A stretch of DNA of 64,000 nucleotides from an uncultured Fibrobacter sp. (GTDB lineage Bacteria; Fibrobacterota; Fibrobacteria; Fibrobacterales; Fibrobacteraceae). The stretch's first letter is position 1; every line of letters begins with the position of its first letter. The DNA lies in NCBI RefSeq assembly GCF_947166265.1, contig NZ_CAMVDO010000003.1, forward strand, positions 62,001 through 126,000, in the 5' to 3' direction. Of this stretch, positions 7,038-15,510 are shown in pieces. The position numbers were made by a program, and so were the translations under genes. The notes below the pieces were generated by a model that worked only from the letters and a program-made list of their open reading frames with translations, did no database searches and was not told the origin of the DNA.

Positions 7038-9254
7038 ATGGAATGGAATGATTTTACGAGCCTTACCTCGGAAGACATGCGTGCTATTTGGGATTTTAAT
7101 ACAAAGGATCCGTTCTCGATATTGGGCCTGCATCCGCTGAATACGGACCGCGGCCTGAAGACGGTGATTCGAGCCTACCAACCACAGGCAAGCTTTATTC
7201 GCGGTGAATCCTGCGACGGCGAGTTCGAGTTCGACTTCATGAAACTCGGCGATACCGGATTTTTCGAAGCCATTCTCGACAAGGAATACGAACCGTTCTT
7301 CTACAACCTGGTTATCCGTCAGGACGATGGCAACGAATACACGCTGACAGACCCGTATGCATTTCTCCCCGTGCTTAGCGACTTTGACCGCCACCTGATT
7401 TCGAGCGGAACGCACTATGAACTGTACCGCAAGCTGGGTGCAAACCTCGTAGAACACCAAGGCTTTAAGGGCGTACACTTTGCCGTATGGGCTCCGAACG
7501 CCCGTGCAGTTTCCGTGGTCGGCAGCTTTAACAGCTGGGACGGCCGCCGCCACCAGATGCGCATGCTCGGTAGCACCGGCATCTGGGAAATTTTTATTCC
7601 GAACCTTGGCGAAGGCGAACTCTACCGCTTTGAAATTCACGGTGCAGACGGCAACCTGCACGTGAAGGTGGACCCGCTCGCAAAGCTTTCCGAAGTCCGT
7701 CCGGCAACCGCCTCCATTACCACACACCTCGACGGCTACGAATGGGGCGACGACCTTTACATGGCCACCCACTGGGCAACCAAGGTCTTCGGTTCGCCGA
7801 TGAACATTTACGAAGTCCACGCTGGCTCCTGGCGTCGCGATCCCGCTAATCCGGACCGTTTCCTCAACTGGGACGAACTTGCCGAAACGTTGATTCCGTA
7901 CCTCAAAGAAATGGGCTACACGCACGTGGAATTCTTGCCGCTTGCCGAACACCCGCTCGATGAATCCTGGGGCTACCAGGTGACCGGTTACTACTCCCCC
8001 ACGAGCCGCTACGGCACACCCGACCAGTTCCGCCACTTTGTGGACCTTTGCCACCAGAACGAAATCGGCGTGATTGTGGACTGGGTTCCGGCACACTTCC
8101 CGAAGGACGCCCACGCTCTCGGACGCTTCGACGGCACTGCCTGTTACGAGCATGCCGACCCGCGCCAGGGCGAACACCCGCACTGGGGAACCTACATCTT
8201 TAACCTGGGCCGTAACGAAGTCAAGAACTTCCTCATTGCAAACGCCATGTACTGGCTCAAGGAATTCCACTGCGACGGCCTCCGCGTAGACGCCGTGGCA
8301 TCGATGCTTTACCTCGACTACGGTAAGGGCCCCGGCCAGTGGGTGCCGAACAAGGACGGCGGCAATATCAACTACGATACGCTCGAATTCCTGAAGCACC
8401 TGAACAGCATCATGGGCCGCCTCACACCGCATGCAATCTTGATTGCCGAAGAATCCACCAGCTTCCCGAGCATTACCCGTCCGCCTGAACAGGGCGGCCT
8501 AGGCTTCCACTACAAGTGGAACATGGGCTGGATGAACGACTTCCTGAGCTACATTCAGCATGAACCAATTCACCGTAAGTACCACCACAACCAGCTGACC
8601 TTCAGCATGGTGTACGCCTACAGCGAAAACTTCATCCAGGTGTTCAGCCACGACGAAGTGGTTCACGGCAAGGGTTCTATGCTTGGCAAGATGCCGGGCG
8701 ACAACTGGCAGAAGTTTGCAAACCTCCGCCTCACCTACGCCTTCCAGTACGCGCATCCGGGCAAGAAGCTCAACTTTATGGGCAACGATTTCGGCCAGTT
8801 CCGCGAATGGAACGAAAAGCGCTCGCTCGACTGGCACCTGGTCAGCTGGGATAGCCATGGCAAGCTCTTGCAGATGATGAAGGTGCTGAACCACCTGTAC
8901 AAGGAAAATGCCCCGTTCTGGGAAATCGACCATTACTACACCGGCTTCGAATGGATCTGGTGCGATGACGCCGACAATTCCATCGTAAGCTTCGTGCGTA
9001 AGGACGACCACGGAAACCAGATTCTCTGCGTGTTCAACTTTACGCCGGTGGTTCGCTACGACTACCGCCTCGGAGCCCCCACACGCGGCAAGTGGAAAGA
9101 AATCTTCAACACCGACGCCGAAATGTTCGGCGGTTCCAACGTGGGTAACTTCGGCGAAGTCTGGACGCAGGACATTCCCTGGCAGAACCGCGAATGCAGC
9201 CTGAACATCAAGCTTCCGCCGCTGGCCGCAGTTTACTTCCGCCTAGAACGATAA
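7038..9254 (+). CDS. glgB: 1,4-alpha-glucan branching enzyme
   Basis: 738 residues, glycogen synthesis; makes alpha-1,6 branches. Domain order: a short N-terminal segment, a CBM48-like beta-sandwich (about 110-215, FAVWAPNARAVSVVGSFNSW), then the GH13 catalytic barrel. Conserved GH13 regions are visible: DWVPAHF, DGLRVDAVASML (Asp nucleophile), LIAEEST (Glu acid/base) and FSHDEVVHGKGSM (transition-state Asp), followed by a C-terminal all-beta domain. The start at 7038 has an AGGAG with 6-base spacing; the in-frame ATG at 7005 lies almost on the promoter box. A strong terminator follows. Glycogen storage is typical of Fibrobacter. Confidence 0.95.
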   Translation: MEWNDFTSLTSEDMRAIWDFNTKDPFSILGLHPLNTDRGLKTVIRAYQPQASFIRGESCDGEFEFDFMKLGDTGFFEAILDKEYEPFFYNLVIRQDDGNEYTLTDPYAFLPVLSDFDRHLISSGTHYELYRKLGANLVEHQGFKGVHFAVWAPNARAVSVVGSFNSWDGRRHQMRMLGSTGIWEIFIPNLGEGELYRFEIHGADGNLHVKVDPLAKLSEVRPATASITTHLDGYEWGDDLYMATHWATKVFGSPMNIYEVHAGSWRRDPANPDRFLNWDELAETLIPYLKEMGYTHVEFLPLAEHPLDESWGYQVTGYYSPTSRYGTPDQFRHFVDLCHQNEIGVIVDWVPAHFPKDAHALGRFDGTACYEHADPRQGEHPHWGTYIFNLGRNEVKNFLIANAMYWLKEFHCDGLRVDAVASMLYLDYGKGPGQWVPNKDGGNINYDTLEFLKHLNSIMGRLTPHAILIAEESTSFPSITRPPEQGGLGFHYKWNMGWMNDFLSYIQHEPIHRKYHHNQLTFSMVYAYSENFIQVFSHDEVVHGKGSMLGKMPGDNWQKFANLRLTYAFQYAHPGKKLNFMGNDFGQFREWNEKRSLDWHLVSWDSHGKLLQMMKVLNHLYKENAPFWEIDHYYTGFEWIWCDDADNSIVSFVRKDDHGNQILCVFNFTPVVRYDYRLGAPTRGKWKEIFNTDAEMFGGSNVGNFGEVWTQDIPWQNRECSLNIKLPPLAAVYFRLER

Positions 9255-9271
9255 AGCTACAAAAAATATGG

Positions 9272-9303
9272 AAAAAGCCGCGGGCAAGTGCCTGCGGCTT
9301 TTC
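9272..9303 (+). terminator. Rho-independent terminator of glgB
   Basis: Stem AAGCCGCGGGC / GCCTGCGGCTT with an AAGT loop, flanked by A- and T-runs, 18 bases after the glgB stop. Confidence 0.9.
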
Positions 9304-9334
9304 GTTTATACAGCCGGCTTATTAGCCGGACATA

Positions 9335-9366
9335 AAAGAACGCCCCGGCAGAGCCGGGACGTTTCT
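9335..9366 (-). terminator. Terminator of the celF-type gene
   Basis: On the minus strand CGTCCCGGC-TCT-GCCGGGGCG is followed by TTCTTTTA. Further GCCGGC-type inverted repeats flank it at 9312-9330 and 9377-9397. Confidence 0.85.
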
Positions 9367-9406
9367 TCAAAGGAGGATTCCGGCGGTTAAGCCGGAATGA
9401 TATTCC

Positions 9407-12400
9407 TTATTCCACGGTGATGAGGGTGACGGTGCGCTTGCCAACCTTAATCGGCTTGCTTACGTCAACACCCTTCTTAGCCTTCTTGGACGGATCGTTT
9501 GCCCAGCCTTCCTTCAGCTTTTCGGTGCTCTTGTCAAGCGTCTGGACAGTGGCCTTGCCCTTGAAGCCCGGAATGTTCAACTTGAGTTCGTAGTCGCTGT
9601 ACGGGCTCTTGTTGATCACGAGCAGGCTCTTCTTCTTGCCGTTTTCGGTGTAGTAGGTCGTGATGAGCGATTCCTTGTCACCGGAGATTTCGGTCTTGAG
9701 GAGCTTGCCGCGGAGAGCGTCAGAAGCCATCTGGAATGCCCAGTAGCTCGGACGCGGGCAGTTCATGCATTCTTCTGCAGAACGGGTCAGGTAACCGTAG
9801 TCACCGCCTTCCGGAGTGATGTCGTTGTGGATATCCCAGTACTGTGCGTTGTCCACGTTTTCGGTGGCAAGCATAGCGAGGTAGTCAGCAACGAACAGAC
9901 CGTTTTCGAGAGAAATGGTCTGCGGACCCGGGTTGAAGTCAACGGAGTTCCATTCCGTGAGCCAGAGTTCGATCTTCTTGTCCTTCTTGAAGTGGCTGGT
10001 CCACTTGTCAACCACCTTGTGGAGGCGGCTGTAGATAGGAACGAGGTCCTGCGGAGCAGAAAGCATGGCGAAGTCGTTTTCTTCACCGAAGTGCTGCGGA
10101 TAGTGGTGAACAATGAGACCGTCGGCAATATCGCCGGTTTCCTTGAGCACGTTGTCATTCCACTGGCCATCGAGCACGCCGAGCACGGCGACCTTAATGG
10201 TCGGGTCAACCTTCTTCATGGCTTCGATGAATTTGCGGGCGCGCTTACCATAAATGGTACCGCCGTCCTTACCGTACTTTTCGTAGTACGGATGCCAGTT
10301 ACCATAGACTTCGTTACCGATTTCCCAGTAAACGATGCCGGCCTTCTTGTCGATGTTCGTGTGCTTCACCCAGTCAGCGGCTTCCTTTTCAGTGCCGGAA
10401 CCGAAGTTCACAGTGAACATGGCGTTAGAACCGGTCTTCTTCAACCAGGCGAGGAATTCGTCGGTATCGACCATCCAGTCGTGGTTGTCGAGGATTTCCT
10501 TCCAGTGGTCGTCATCGGCACGGAGACCACCCGGGTAACGGATGATGCCGTGGTTGATGCGCTTGGCGTATTCAGCAGTCTGAACCTTGAACTTCGGATT
10601 GTCGAGCATGTCGCCATCCCAAAGAGCAGCGTTGATACCGAAGAGGCCGCCAGAGATGTTCGGGTTGATAACATCGCCGGTACCCTTGACTTCAACCTTC
10701 ACGAGAGCCGGACGTTCAGCAGCCTTGACTTCCTTCTGGTTAGTAAGCTTGATGTTATCGATTTCGAAGCTACCGTTAGAGCCTTCTCCACCCGGTTTGA
10801 AGTCAAGAGAAACAACACCCTTGAGGTCGAACTGGCCGTTTTCCTTGGCGGTAGGCGGCTGATAGTACGGGAACTTGGAGAATGCACGGAACGGCACGAT
10901 CACCGTGGTGCGGCCGCGAGGTACACCGGTGTTTGCAACGAAGAGTTCGTTACCGGCATCACCCACCTGAACCGTGATGGACTGCCATGCACGTTCGGAG
11001 TACACGTCGAACATGATACCCCAGTGCTTGGTCCAGTCACGAGCCTTGGCATCGTGGTTTGCAGTATTCTTGGTGAAGTCAAGCACAACGTCCACCCAGT
11101 CGGACATTTCGAAGTGCTTCACGTTGAGGGAGTTGCCGTCGAGCTTGGAGGTCTTGTACGGCATTTCCACTTCGACCTTGGACTTCGGACCCTTAGACGG
11201 TTCCCAGTTGTCCTTAGCAAACTTGCCTTCGAAGTCGGAAATGATCACGTCCTTTTCCTTGGACTTCCAGTTATCCCACTTGATATCCGGGTCAACCCAG
11301 TCGATCGTTTCAGTGAAGGTAATCTGGTCAACGTAGATGGTGACAGGAGCCGGCTTGCCCGGTTCGCCCTGGTTTTCACCCTTGCCCACGGAGAAGCGGA
11401 TTTCCTGAATCTTGTTCCACTGCACGTCCTTAGCAACTTCGGCCTGCTTGTTAGCGTCCCAAGCCTTACCCTTGTCGCCGAACTTCTTCAGAGGAATCTT
11501 CACGAGCTTCCAGTCGGTGCCGACCTTGGAACCTTCGATCCAGTCGTTCAGGCTGATCTTGGTCTGGCTCTTGATGTCGTTGCCCTGGTTGTCGAGGATA
11601 CCGACGTACACCTTTTCGCCGCCGAGCTTACCCTTGATCCAGAAGTAGAGACCGCCCTTGTTACGCACCTTGGAAAGGTCAATGTACTTGCCTTCGCCAA
11701 GAGAGTAGGTCACGCCGGACCAGTCGTTGTTATCGATGTAGAGGGCGAGAACGTTCGGGTTACCGGCCGTCTTGGAGTCAGCTTCGCGCTGAGCGGAAAG
11801 ACCACCGTAGCTGTAGCTGAAGCCCTTGACCTGGTTATCGTAGAAGATACCGTTAGCAACAGGCTTAACCTTGCCATCGAGCTTTTCAGGATTCTTCGGT
11901 CCGTTGATGACTTCGGTATTTTCATCCCAGTAGACAATCTTAGCCTTGGGCTTAGCCTTCTTGTTACCCTTCACGATTTCGATGTTGTCCACCCAGATTT
12001 CGAAATCGGATGCACCGCTCTTGTCGATAGAGAAACGGATTTCAGCAATCTTGTCCCAGTCGATACGGGCCGGGAATTCGGACTTACGGGTGTTGTCCCA
12101 GTAGAGACCACGATCCGGGAAGTCCACGAGAGGAATGGAAACCTTCTTCCATTCAGTCGTAATGGCACCGCCTTCGATGTACTTGTTCATCGGGAGAACG
12201 ACCTGAGTCTTCTTGCCGTCAGAAACTTCTTCATCCAAAAGACCGACCTTAACGGCTTCACCACCCTTCTTGCCCTTGATCATGAATTCGAGCTTGGAGT
12301 CGAGCATGAACTTGTTCAGGTCGAAGGTTTCGTTGTAAAGACAGACGGATGCGCCCGAATATTCACTCGGGTCGAGCTTAATGTTCAGGGCAGCCTTGGA

Positions 12401-12595
12401 CTTGTAGCCGCCATCCTTAGTAATGGTGATTCCCTTGCTCTTGCCGCCGTAGGCGTAGTCGAAGCCCCCCGGACGATACTGTTCGTCGAAGAACTTGTAA
12501 GGAACTACGCGCGGTGCTTTCGGCTGAGCCATTGTAGCCGTGACACCGAAGCCGAGGAGGGCGACGGTAGCGGCAGTCAATGTACGCTTCATCAT
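9407..12595 (-). CDS. celF: GH51 endoglucanase with three N-terminal carbohydrate-binding-like modules (celF/Cel51A type)
   Basis: 1062 residues, close in size and architecture to the Fibrobacter succinogenes cellulose-binding endoglucanase F (Cel51A). After a signal peptide ending ATMAQ come three related beta-sandwich modules of about 190 residues, each ending in a similar signature: AEIRFSIDKSG...WVDNIEIVK, QEIRFSVGKG...YVDQITFTE and VSLDFKPGGEG...IDNIKLTN. These resemble the CBM11 group. The GH51 domain fills the C-terminal half, with acid/base Glu in YWEIGNEVYG (near 760) and nucleophile Glu in WLTEWNSVDF (near 880). A short C-terminal beta domain ends the protein. An AAAGGA precedes the start; MM gives two possible ATGs. 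It would act on cellulose or mixed glucans outside the cell. The symbol rests on recalled architecture, not an alignment. Confidence 0.87.
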   Translation of the reverse strand: MMKRTLTAATVALLGFGVTATMAQPKAPRVVPYKFFDEQYRPGGFDYAYGGKSKGITITKDGGYKSKAALNIKLDPSEYSGASVCLYNETFDLNKFMLDSKLEFMIKGKKGGEAVKVGLLDEEVSDGKKTQVVLPMNKYIEGGAITTEWKKVSIPLVDFPDRGLYWDNTRKSEFPARIDWDKIAEIRFSIDKSGASDFEIWVDNIEIVKGNKKAKPKAKIVYWDENTEVINGPKNPEKLDGKVKPVANGIFYDNQVKGFSYSYGGLSAQREADSKTAGNPNVLALYIDNNDWSGVTYSLGEGKYIDLSKVRNKGGLYFWIKGKLGGEKVYVGILDNQGNDIKSQTKISLNDWIEGSKVGTDWKLVKIPLKKFGDKGKAWDANKQAEVAKDVQWNKIQEIRFSVGKGENQGEPGKPAPVTIYVDQITFTETIDWVDPDIKWDNWKSKEKDVIISDFEGKFAKDNWEPSKGPKSKVEVEMPYKTSKLDGNSLNVKHFEMSDWVDVVLDFTKNTANHDAKARDWTKHWGIMFDVYSERAWQSITVQVGDAGNELFVANTGVPRGRTTVIVPFRAFSKFPYYQPPTAKENGQFDLKGVVSLDFKPGGEGSNGSFEIDNIKLTNQKEVKAAERPALVKVEVKGTGDVINPNISGGLFGINAALWDGDMLDNPKFKVQTAEYAKRINHGIIRYPGGLRADDDHWKEILDNHDWMVDTDEFLAWLKKTGSNAMFTVNFGSGTEKEAADWVKHTNIDKKAGIVYWEIGNEVYGNWHPYYEKYGKDGGTIYGKRARKFIEAMKKVDPTIKVAVLGVLDGQWNDNVLKETGDIADGLIVHHYPQHFGEENDFAMLSAPQDLVPIYSRLHKVVDKWTSHFKKDKKIELWLTEWNSVDFNPGPQTISLENGLFVADYLAMLATENVDNAQYWDIHNDITPEGGDYGYLTRSAEECMNCPRPSYWAFQMASDALRGKLLKTEISGDKESLITTYYTENGKKKSLLVINKSPYSDYELKLNIPGFKGKATVQTLDKSTEKLKEGWANDPSKKAKKGVDVSKPIKVGKRTVTLITVE

Positions 12596-12708
12596 ATTAT
12601 CGTATCCTTTTGGTTGTGTTTAGTTTGATTTTGAAATTAAAATTTTTTCAGGTCAAAGAGCAAACCGCGGCCCGAAGTCGCGTTTACAGATTGAACCATC
12701 GGCAAAAC

Positions 12709-13443
12709 TTACTTGGCTTCCTTCAGGAGCTTTTCAACGAGATCCGGGCTGAAACGGTCCTGGCGCTTGCCGTTGATGTAGAAGTTCGGAGTGCCCTGCA
12801 CACCGACCTGGGCACCGAGCTGGAAGTCCTTGTCGATACGGGCGCTCATGGCGGAGTCAAGCACCATGTCCTTCTTGAACTGGTCGATGTTGAGGCCAAC
12901 CTGCTTTGCAACTTCGACGTAAATAGAGTCGCTGAGTTCGCGGCTATGCGGAGCGAGCGCGTAGCGGTATTCCCAGAACTTGCCCTGCTTCTGAGCGGCA
13001 ATGGCAGATGCTGCAGCAGCCTTGGCGTTGGAGTGGAAGCTGAGCGGGAAGTGCTTGTACACGAACTTGATCTTGTCGCCGTACTTGTCGTTGAGTTCCT
13101 TCATGACAGGAGCGATGCGGGAGCAGTACGGGCACTGGAATTCGGTAAATTCGACAATCGTGAGCTTCGGATCCTTGGTGTTGCCAAATACCGGGCTATC
13201 TTCGTCGGGAATGTCCCAAACCTTGTTGTCCGCTTCCATTTCGGCACGGGCCTGTTCCAGGGAAATGCCGCGCTTGTCGAGGGCGTACTTGATGATTTCA
13301 AATTCTTCCTTGACCTGCTTGAATTCCTTTTCCAGGTTGTCGAGCCTGGCCTGCTGGTTGAACGAACCGCCGGCGGAAGCCTGATTACAGGCGACGAGAC
13401 CAGCGAAGCATACTGCGATAGCAACAATGGGGAGACGTTTCAT
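12709..13443 (-). CDS. DsbA-like thioredoxin-fold lipoprotein
   Basis: 244 residues. The lipoprotein signal ends CFAGLVACN, so the protein is probably anchored in a membrane facing the periplasm. A short coiled-coil-like segment (about 30-65, RLDNLEKEFKQVKEEFEI) precedes a thioredoxin/DsbA domain whose active site is EFQCPYCSRIAPVM; the cis-Pro loop is GVQGTPNFYI. It probably forms or isomerises disulfides in exported proteins. The start at 13443 gives a proper signal peptide; the longer in-frame reading upstream is repeat DNA. It lies just upstream of the Cys-containing celF-type gene on the same strand. Confidence 0.85.
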   Translation of the reverse strand: MKRLPIVAIAVCFAGLVACNQASAGGSFNQQARLDNLEKEFKQVKEEFEIIKYALDKRGISLEQARAEMEADNKVWDIPDEDSPVFGNTKDPKLTIVEFTEFQCPYCSRIAPVMKELNDKYGDKIKFVYKHFPLSFHSNAKAAAASAIAAQKQGKFWEYRYALAPHSRELSDSIYVEVAKQVGLNIDQFKKDMVLDSAMSARIDKDFQLGAQVGVQGTPNFYINGKRQDRFSPDLVEKLLKEAK

Positions 13444-13499
13444 GTTTTTCCTTTTTGATGTTAAAAACCGTGGCAGACAGCCTGCCGCAACTTGTAAGG

Positions 13500-13507
13500 G
13501 AAATATA
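13500..13507 (-). promoter_or_regulatory. Promoter -7 box TATATTTC of the DsbA-like gene
   Basis: TATATTTC on the minus strand 56 bases before the ATG at 13443. Confidence 0.45.
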
Positions 13508-13513
13508 CTAATT

Positions 13514-13707
13514 AGACGAGAGACAAAAGACGAGAGACGAGAGAAAATAGTAGTTAGGGCCAAGTCCCTGCCTGCACTGAGCATGACCGTCTAGCTGAAG
13601 TAGACTGTGGTTAGGAATAAGGTCCCTGAGCCTGCCGAAGGGCCGAAGTGACACGAACGCGTCATCCTGAGCGAAGAGCCGCAAGGCTCGCAGTCGAAGG
13701 ATCTCTA
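13514..13707. repeat. Repeat cluster in a gene-free spacer
   Basis: The 467-base gap 13444-13910 holds no gene that can be supported. It contains ACGAGAGACAAAAGACGAGAG (13514-13544, also at 5633), the hairpin GGTCCCTGAGCCTGCCGAAG at 13621-13644, and the TCATCCTGAGCG...GTCGAAGGATCTC family at 13661-13707. Confidence 0.75.
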
Positions 13708-13731
13708 GCTGAATTCATGAACGACCATAAA

Positions 13732-13803
13732 GGGGGAAGTCTCCCCCTGTATCGCACTACGTTGCTTCCCACCCCCTCGCCTAGGGGACACCCCTAAAAC
13801 CCC
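13732..13803. repeat. G/C-run intergenic element, copy 1
   Basis: Begins GGGGGAAGTCTCCCCCT and ends GGGGACACCCCTAAAACCCC, with ACTACGTTGC near the centre. The same layout occurs at 40773-40850 and, interrupted by a terminator, at 52272-52371. Confidence 0.7.
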
Positions 13804-13910
13804 GATGAAATTTTTCGGTAATACCAAACGCCTTTGAAAATTTTTAATTACAAAGATGTATGGCTGTAGCCTACGGCCTGGGCCCGCTCCTATGGCTTCG
13901 CCATTGTCGC

Positions 13911-15500
13911 CTAGTCCTGGAGACAACGAACCGAGAAGGCGTGCCCCTTACTGTAGTAGTAAACCTTAACATCATTAAGGATACAGTAAAGGTCCATATT
14001 GTACGCACCGTTGCTAAAGCCCTCAGAGGCACTCCAGAAGGAAGTGCAATTGCCTCTGTTACTAAATACGCCGTAATCAAACCTATAGCCAGCAGGGAGC
14101 GCGGAGAACCCAAAGGAATCCGCACCATTGCCATTATTCCATCCGAATGTAGACTTAAGCTCATTACCTACTGTAGATAATCCGCCAACAGCCGTAATTA
14201 AATTTTCATATTCTGTTTTACTTGGTAAATGCCATCCATTAGGGCATACACCTTGGATATTTTCCGACGGCAACGAACATAAATGATCGTAACCACATTC
14301 GCTTTCTGACCTACCTACTGCTGCAGCCCACGTATAAAGACGACCGAACTTGTTACAATTGTTTTCATCGTTGTTGTAGCAGAAGCTAGAGTCCGTTTCG
14401 AAGTTCAAGTTTTCCGCCATCCAAACTTGTTCTCCTATTTTCACAGTCTTATAAGTCTGACCGTCACGGGAATCCGTCATAGAACCTAAGGTCACTTCGA
14501 CAAGCTCAGTGACCTTTGAGGAACTGCTGCTGGACGAAACAATCTTCTTGCTTGCAAAGGAAGGGCTAATTCCTGAGATATACTGTTCGTTACGGGTTAC
14601 AACCACATAGGGATTGACGGGAATTACATTGTCCACAAAATCCCCAAAATCAATATCCTCCAAAGGCATTCCCGCATAGTCTGCCCCGTCTTCTGCAGCA
14701 ACATGCGGAGACCAAGACCAATCACCCGATGTCGCAGACATCCGCTTTTTAGCTGTAGTTCTCAACGATTCGCAGGTTTTGTATCCGTCATTAGTAATTC
14801 CCGAAGTAAATGCGATGTCTAACCGAACTCGGGAATGTGATTCAAGAACAAGGGGGCCAAGAGGCAAAGGAATATAGTAGGTATAGCGGGATTCCCCCGA
14901 TTTCTTTAGATAATCCAGGCGCATCGGTAAAGACTTACGCATTAAGTTTCGTATATCTAAATCACTTTCGCACGGTATGTTAAATCCCGCTGAATCGTAT
15001 TTCTGGCAGATATCCACATCCACAAGAGTCGCGCACTTTTCCATTTCTTCGGGTAAAGCGTCTAGGTACAGGCGAAGGGTCAAACTGTCAATCTTTTCAT
15101 CTTCATTGTTTTCGACATACAAGTGCAAGAAGTCCAGACCAGAAAAATCATACTGGTAGGCGTATACACGTACATCCAATTCATCCAAAGAAGAGAACAA
15201 TTCTTTGATTCCCCTTCTAGAGGCAAGCGCAGAATCCGAAGAAGCACTTGCCGCTACAAGCGCAGCCGATGATTCCAATGCACGCTCCGCCTCCCAATCG
15301 TCAAAGTCATCTTTCATCTGCTCGACATAGTCTGTACAAGCAGACAAACAGACAAGAGAAAGGAAAAGTAAAACCGTCCATAGACCCTCGCCTACGCGAG
15401 GGTGACGAATTTTTACGCAAGCGTGACGAGTATTAACACGAGCGTGACAATTCGAAAAAGATGTTCCTAACCACCAACCACTATTTACTAACCACTTCAT
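13911..15500 (-). CDS. FISUMP-domain lipoprotein with repeat-derived N-terminus
   Basis: 529 residues. The C-terminal domain (about 340-529) is the Fibrobacter major paralogous domain: GSMTDSRDGQTYKTVKIGEQ, WMAENLNFET, GRLYTWAAAVG, CPNGWHLPSKTEY, FSALPAGYR, FWSASEG and terminal VRCLQD. The lipid-attachment Cys is residue 55 (LVCLSAC), giving an abnormally long n-region encoded by dispersed repeats (15385-15497). The start is well supported by GGGAGGGG just before the ATG. The middle (60-330) is an unrecognised region ending in a Ser-run linker that itself contains a hairpin repeat (14488-14517). It probably sits on the outer membrane; the molecular role of FISUMP is unknown. It starts 10 bases after the stop of the upstream gene, so it is likely cotranscribed. 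Confidence 0.85.
   Translation of the reverse strand: MKWLVNSGWWLGTSFSNCHARVNTRHACVKIRHPRVGEGLWTVLLFLSLVCLSACTDYVEQMKDDFDDWEAERALESSAALVAASASSDSALASRRGIKELFSSLDELDVRVYAYQYDFSGLDFLHLYVENNEDEKIDSLTLRLYLDALPEEMEKCATLVDVDICQKYDSAGFNIPCESDLDIRNLMRKSLPMRLDYLKKSGESRYTYYIPLPLGPLVLESHSRVRLDIAFTSGITNDGYKTCESLRTTAKKRMSATSGDWSWSPHVAAEDGADYAGMPLEDIDFGDFVDNVIPVNPYVVVTRNEQYISGISPSFASKKIVSSSSSSSKVTELVEVTLGSMTDSRDGQTYKTVKIGEQVWMAENLNFETDSSFCYNNDENNCNKFGRLYTWAAAVGRSESECGYDHLCSLPSENIQGVCPNGWHLPSKTEYENLITAVGGLSTVGNELKSTFGWNNGNGADSFGFSALPAGYRFDYGVFSNRGNCTSFWSASEGFSNGAYNMDLYCILNDVKVYYYSKGHAFSVRCLQD
14488..14517. repeat. Hairpin repeat inside the FISUMP linker
   Basis: Plus strand AAGGTCAC-TTCGACAAGCTCA-GTGACCTT. 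Six-base arms pair perfectly, and the core equals that of the copies at 13621 and 39245. It is read in frame as KVTELVEVTLG between the Ser run and the FISUMP domain. Confidence 0.8.
15385..15497. repeat. Stacked dispersed repeats in the 5' end of the FISUMP gene
   Basis: 15469-15497 is the TTAGTGGTTGGTGGTTAG family (also at 32665 and 40716). 15385-15450 has three tandem near-copies of CGTCACGCTTGCGT plus the hairpin CCCTCGCCTACGCGAGGG. Together they encode residues 2-39 of the protein. Confidence 0.8.
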
Positions 15501-15510
15501 CTTCCCCTCC

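Noticed and set aside
7023-8432. 469-codon minus-strand open frame inside glgB
   Set aside because: Shadow of the branching enzyme; all GH13 motifs read on the plus strand.
9827-12628. 933-codon open frame on the plus strand across the celF-type gene
   Set aside because: It is the antisense of a clear GH51 protein; composition is that of a shadow frame (rich in Val, Glu, His, Leu) with no domain, and codon bias favours the minus strand.
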